Shown one piece after another: positions 60,723 to 62,496 of a stretch of DNA of 62,496 nt (within the stretch, counting starts at the first letter, position 1; each line of letters begins with the position of its first letter). Under the pieces are notes generated by a model. It was not told the origin of the DNA. It saw only the letters and a program-made list of their open reading frames with translations, and searched no databases. Source of the stretch: CAZGUH01 sp964529005 (GTDB lineage Bacteria; Actinomycetota; Acidimicrobiia; Acidimicrobiales; Ilumatobacteraceae). The position numbers and the translations under genes were made by a program. The stretch lies in contig CAZGUH010000024.1 of the NCBI GenBank assembly GCA_964529005.1, positions 1 to 62,496 on the forward strand. Reading direction: 5' to 3'.

Positions 60723-62102
60723 TCAGCCCACGACATCCGGGGCGTAGCCCTCGAGGCCGTGTTCCAGCACGTCGAGACCCTGACGCTCCTCTTCCTCGGT
60801 CACGCGCAGACCCACGGTCTTCTTGATGATCGTGAAGACGATCGTCGCCATCACCGCGACGTAGGCGACGATGATCAGCGCCATCAGCGCCTGCACCACG
60901 AGCTGCTCGATGCCGCCGCCGTAGAACAGGCCGGCCTTCTCGCGGCCGAGGAAGGCGTCGTCGTAGCGGGCGAACAGCCCGATGCCGAGCAGCCCCCAGA
61001 TGCCGCACACACCGTGCACGCTGACCGCGCCGACGGGATCGTCGACCTTGATCCTGTCGAAGAAGGACACGGAGAACACGACGAGGATCCCCGCGACGGC
61101 GCCGATGACGATCGCGCCGAGCTGGTTGACGGTGCCGCATCCGGCGGTGATGCCGACCAGGCCGGCGAGGATGCCGTTGCCGATCATCGACAGGTCGGGC
61201 TTGCCGTTGCGCACCCACACCGTGATCGCGCACGCCAGGCCGCCGGCGATCGAGGCGAGCAGCGTGTTCAGCGCGACCCACATCACGAACGTGTCGGCGG
61301 CGAGCTCCGACCCGGGGTTGAACCCGTACCAGCCGAGCCAGAGGATGAAGACGCCGAGGATCGCGAGCGGGATGCTGTGGCCCGGGATCGCCCGGGGCTT
61401 GCCGTCGGCGGTGTAGCGGCCGATGCGCGGCCCGAGCATCGCCGCGCCGACACATGCCGCGGTGGCGCCGGTGAGGTGCACCACGCCGGAGCCGGCGAAG
61501 TCCGAATAGACGGCATCGCCGATGTTGATCTTGGCGATCAGTCCGCCGCCCCACGTCCAGTGGACGATCACCGGGTAGATGATCGAGCACATGAACGCCG
61601 AGAAGAGCAGATAGGAGATGAACCTCGTCCTCTCCGCCATCGCTCCCGAGCAGATCGTGACAGCGGTTCCGGCGAACACGACCTGGAAGAAGAAGAAGGT
61701 CGAGGTCGACAGGTTGAGGACGCCGCTGCCCCCAATCGAGAACTTGTCGAGCCCGGAGAGGAAGAACCCGTCGGTCCCGAGCACCTTGTTGCCGCCGCCG
61801 AACGCGAACGCGTAGCCCACGCAGAAGAAGGCGAGGCCTCCGATCACCATGTCGGAGGTGTTCTTGGCGAGGATGTTGACGACGTTCTTGGCCCGTGTGA
61901 GGCCTGCTTCCACCAGCGCGAAGCCGGCCTGCATGAAGAACACCAGGATGCCCGCCACGAGCACCCAGATGTTGTCCAGCACGGCCTGTACCGCTGCCGC
62001 TTCGGACAACTCGTCCTGCGCGAACGCAACGCTGGGTATCGCTCCCGCGAGCGCAGCGCCGGCTGCGACCGCGGCGAGGAGCCGAATGGGTCGTCGTGAC
62101 AC
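60723..62102 (-). CDS. amt: Ammonium transporter (Amt family)
   Basis: The 459-residue protein has a cleavable signal peptide (RLLAAVAAGAALAGAIPSVA) and 11 membrane segments with family motifs: NIWVLVAGILVFFMQAGFAL, EAGLTRAKNVVNILAKN, DFAGSGVVHLTGATAA, GWYGFNPGS and SVHGVCGIWG, with the twin-His pore residues in VVHLTGA and SVHGVCG. GTG at 62102 follows GGAGGTC, a strong ribosome site. It is co-transcribed with glnB, and a GlnR-type box lies about 130 bases upstream. Confidence 0.97.
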   Translation of the reverse strand: MSRRPIRLLAAVAAGAALAGAIPSVAFAQDELSEAAAVQAVLDNIWVLVAGILVFFMQAGFALVEAGLTRAKNVVNILAKNTSDMVIGGLAFFCVGYAFAFGGGNKVLGTDGFFLSGLDKFSIGGSGVLNLSTSTFFFFQVVFAGTAVTICSGAMAERTRFISYLLFSAFMCSIIYPVIVHWTWGGGLIAKINIGDAVYSDFAGSGVVHLTGATAACVGAAMLGPRIGRYTADGKPRAIPGHSIPLAILGVFILWLGWYGFNPGSELAADTFVMWVALNTLLASIAGGLACAITVWVRNGKPDLSMIGNGILAGLVGITAGCGTVNQLGAIVIGAVAGILVVFSVSFFDRIKVDDPVGAVSVHGVCGIWGLLGIGLFARYDDAFLGREKAGLFYGGGIEQLVVQALMALIIVAYVAVMATIVFTIIKKTVGLRVTEEEERQGLDVLEHGLEGYAPDVVG

Positions 62103-62232
62103 GAAATGACCTCCGATGTCGTCTGCTGAGGTTGACGATCACAGGAGAGACCACGCCGTCTCCCCGAGTTCGCTTCTTCTGCGCCGCCCTACGTGAACCA
62201 GGGCGGCGGCAGCGGCACCGTACGCAGTCGGG

Positions 62233-62270
62233 GTTTCCCGCTTGTCGCTACGAAGTTTCGAGCTCGTGTC
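62233..62270 (-). promoter_or_regulatory. GlnR-type nitrogen control box upstream of amt
   Basis: Read on the minus strand, the site is GACAC-n6-GAAAC-n6-GCGAC-n6-GAAAC, with exactly six bases in each gap. The known actinobacterial GlnR consensus is gTnAc-n6-GaAAc repeated. Both GAAAC half-sites are perfect, and both a-sites differ only at the T. It lies about 131 bases upstream of the amt GTG, inside the 247-base gap after the partial regulator gene; nothing else is recognised there. Confidence 0.7.
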
Positions 62271-62349
62271 GTTCGTGTGCGCGCGGTCGATCGCTCAATG
62301 ACGCGCTCAGCGGCAACTCCCGGCGAGGTGGCCCCAGGGATCGAGGGGA

Positions 62350-62496
62350 TCAGGGGGCGACGAGGCGATACCCGATGTTGTGCTGTGTGAGGATCACCGG
62401 CCGCGCCGGCCCGGCCCCCAACGCCTTGCGCAGCTTGCTCATCGACGTCCGCAACGCGGCGAGGTGATCGTCGCCGTCGTCGACGCCCCAGCAGGC
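62350..62496 (-). CDS. Partial winged-helix regulator (C-terminal end only)
   Basis: The last 48 residues of a minus-strand gene run off the window edge. They read CWGVDDGDDHLAALRTSMSK, LRKALGAGPARPVI, LTQHNIGYRLVAP, the end of an OmpR-type winged helix with the recognition helix and the GYRL wing strand. It lies directly upstream of amt-glnB on the same strand; with only the tail visible I cannot tell whether it is GlnR. Confidence 0.8.
   Translation of the reverse strand, partial: ACWGVDDGDDHLAALRTSMSKLRKALGAGPARPVILTQHNIGYRLVAP

Overview
The window is a very GC-rich chromosomal stretch packed with genes on both strands, many joined by ATGA/GTGA overlaps. The codon use, the GlnR-like nitrogen control signature, the glc operon layout and secreted proteins carrying a 'DTR / SLNVT / VTVWP' repeat point to an actinobacterium, probably of the Acidimicrobiia (Ilumatobacter-like). 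That placement is inference from protein character, not from a marker gene. I see no rRNA, tRNA, CRISPR, prophage or insertion sequence. The region reads as ordinary chromosome with a few accessory islets.

Layout. 1-7.2 kb: a secreted SpoIID/SGNH/repeat protein, an SDR dehydrogenase, argJ, a MarR/YceI divergent pair with two palindromic operators, and a TIGR01777 epimerase. 7.3-15.8 kb: a membrane-anchored acidic protein, a KimA-type potassium transporter, then argS-lysA-hom. 15.8-23.5 kb: a GNAT and a GlcC-like GntR regulator divergent from glcB-glcG-glcD-glcE-glcF, which would oxidise glycolate to glyoxylate and condense it with acetyl-CoA to malate. 23.4-27.3 kb (minus strand): enoyl-CoA hydratase, MBL/rhodanese, MarR, MFS exporter. 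27.4-34 kb: a zinc-ribbon membrane protein, a branched-chain-type 2-oxoacid dehydrogenase E1beta-E1alpha-E2 operon, and an undescribed three-gene operon ending in a lipoprotein. 34-43.5 kb: PIG-L deacetylase, GNAT-pirin pair, collagen-like surface protein, PAP2 phosphatase, CsbD-like protein, LysR/TauE pair, a MaoC-like hydratase, a group III truncated globin with a palindromic repeat in its 3' end, and superoxide dismutase. 43.5-50 kb: a fragment resembling a CoxM C-terminus, a propionyl-CoA synthetase, an APH-type kinase/acyl-CoA dehydrogenase pair with a divergent TetR, a DHFR-family reductase and a secreted S1 protease. 50-56.7 kb: an amino-acid ABC importer (aapJQMP type) translationally coupled to a class III CoA-transferase and followed by an acyl-CoA dehydrogenase. 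56.7-62.5 kb: an Lrp regulator divergent from a short AceE-like dehydrogenase, then amt-glnB flanked by two winged-helix regulators, with a GlnR-type box upstream of amt.

The main metabolic themes are CoA-thioester catabolism, use of glycolate and amino acids, and nitrogen sensing. The signals I would follow first are: the GlnR-type box at 62233-62270; the paired palindromes that supply the end of the globin gene (41533-41629); the transporter/CoA-transferase operon; the Lrp-site array before the AceE-like gene; and the unknown operon at 32655-33984.
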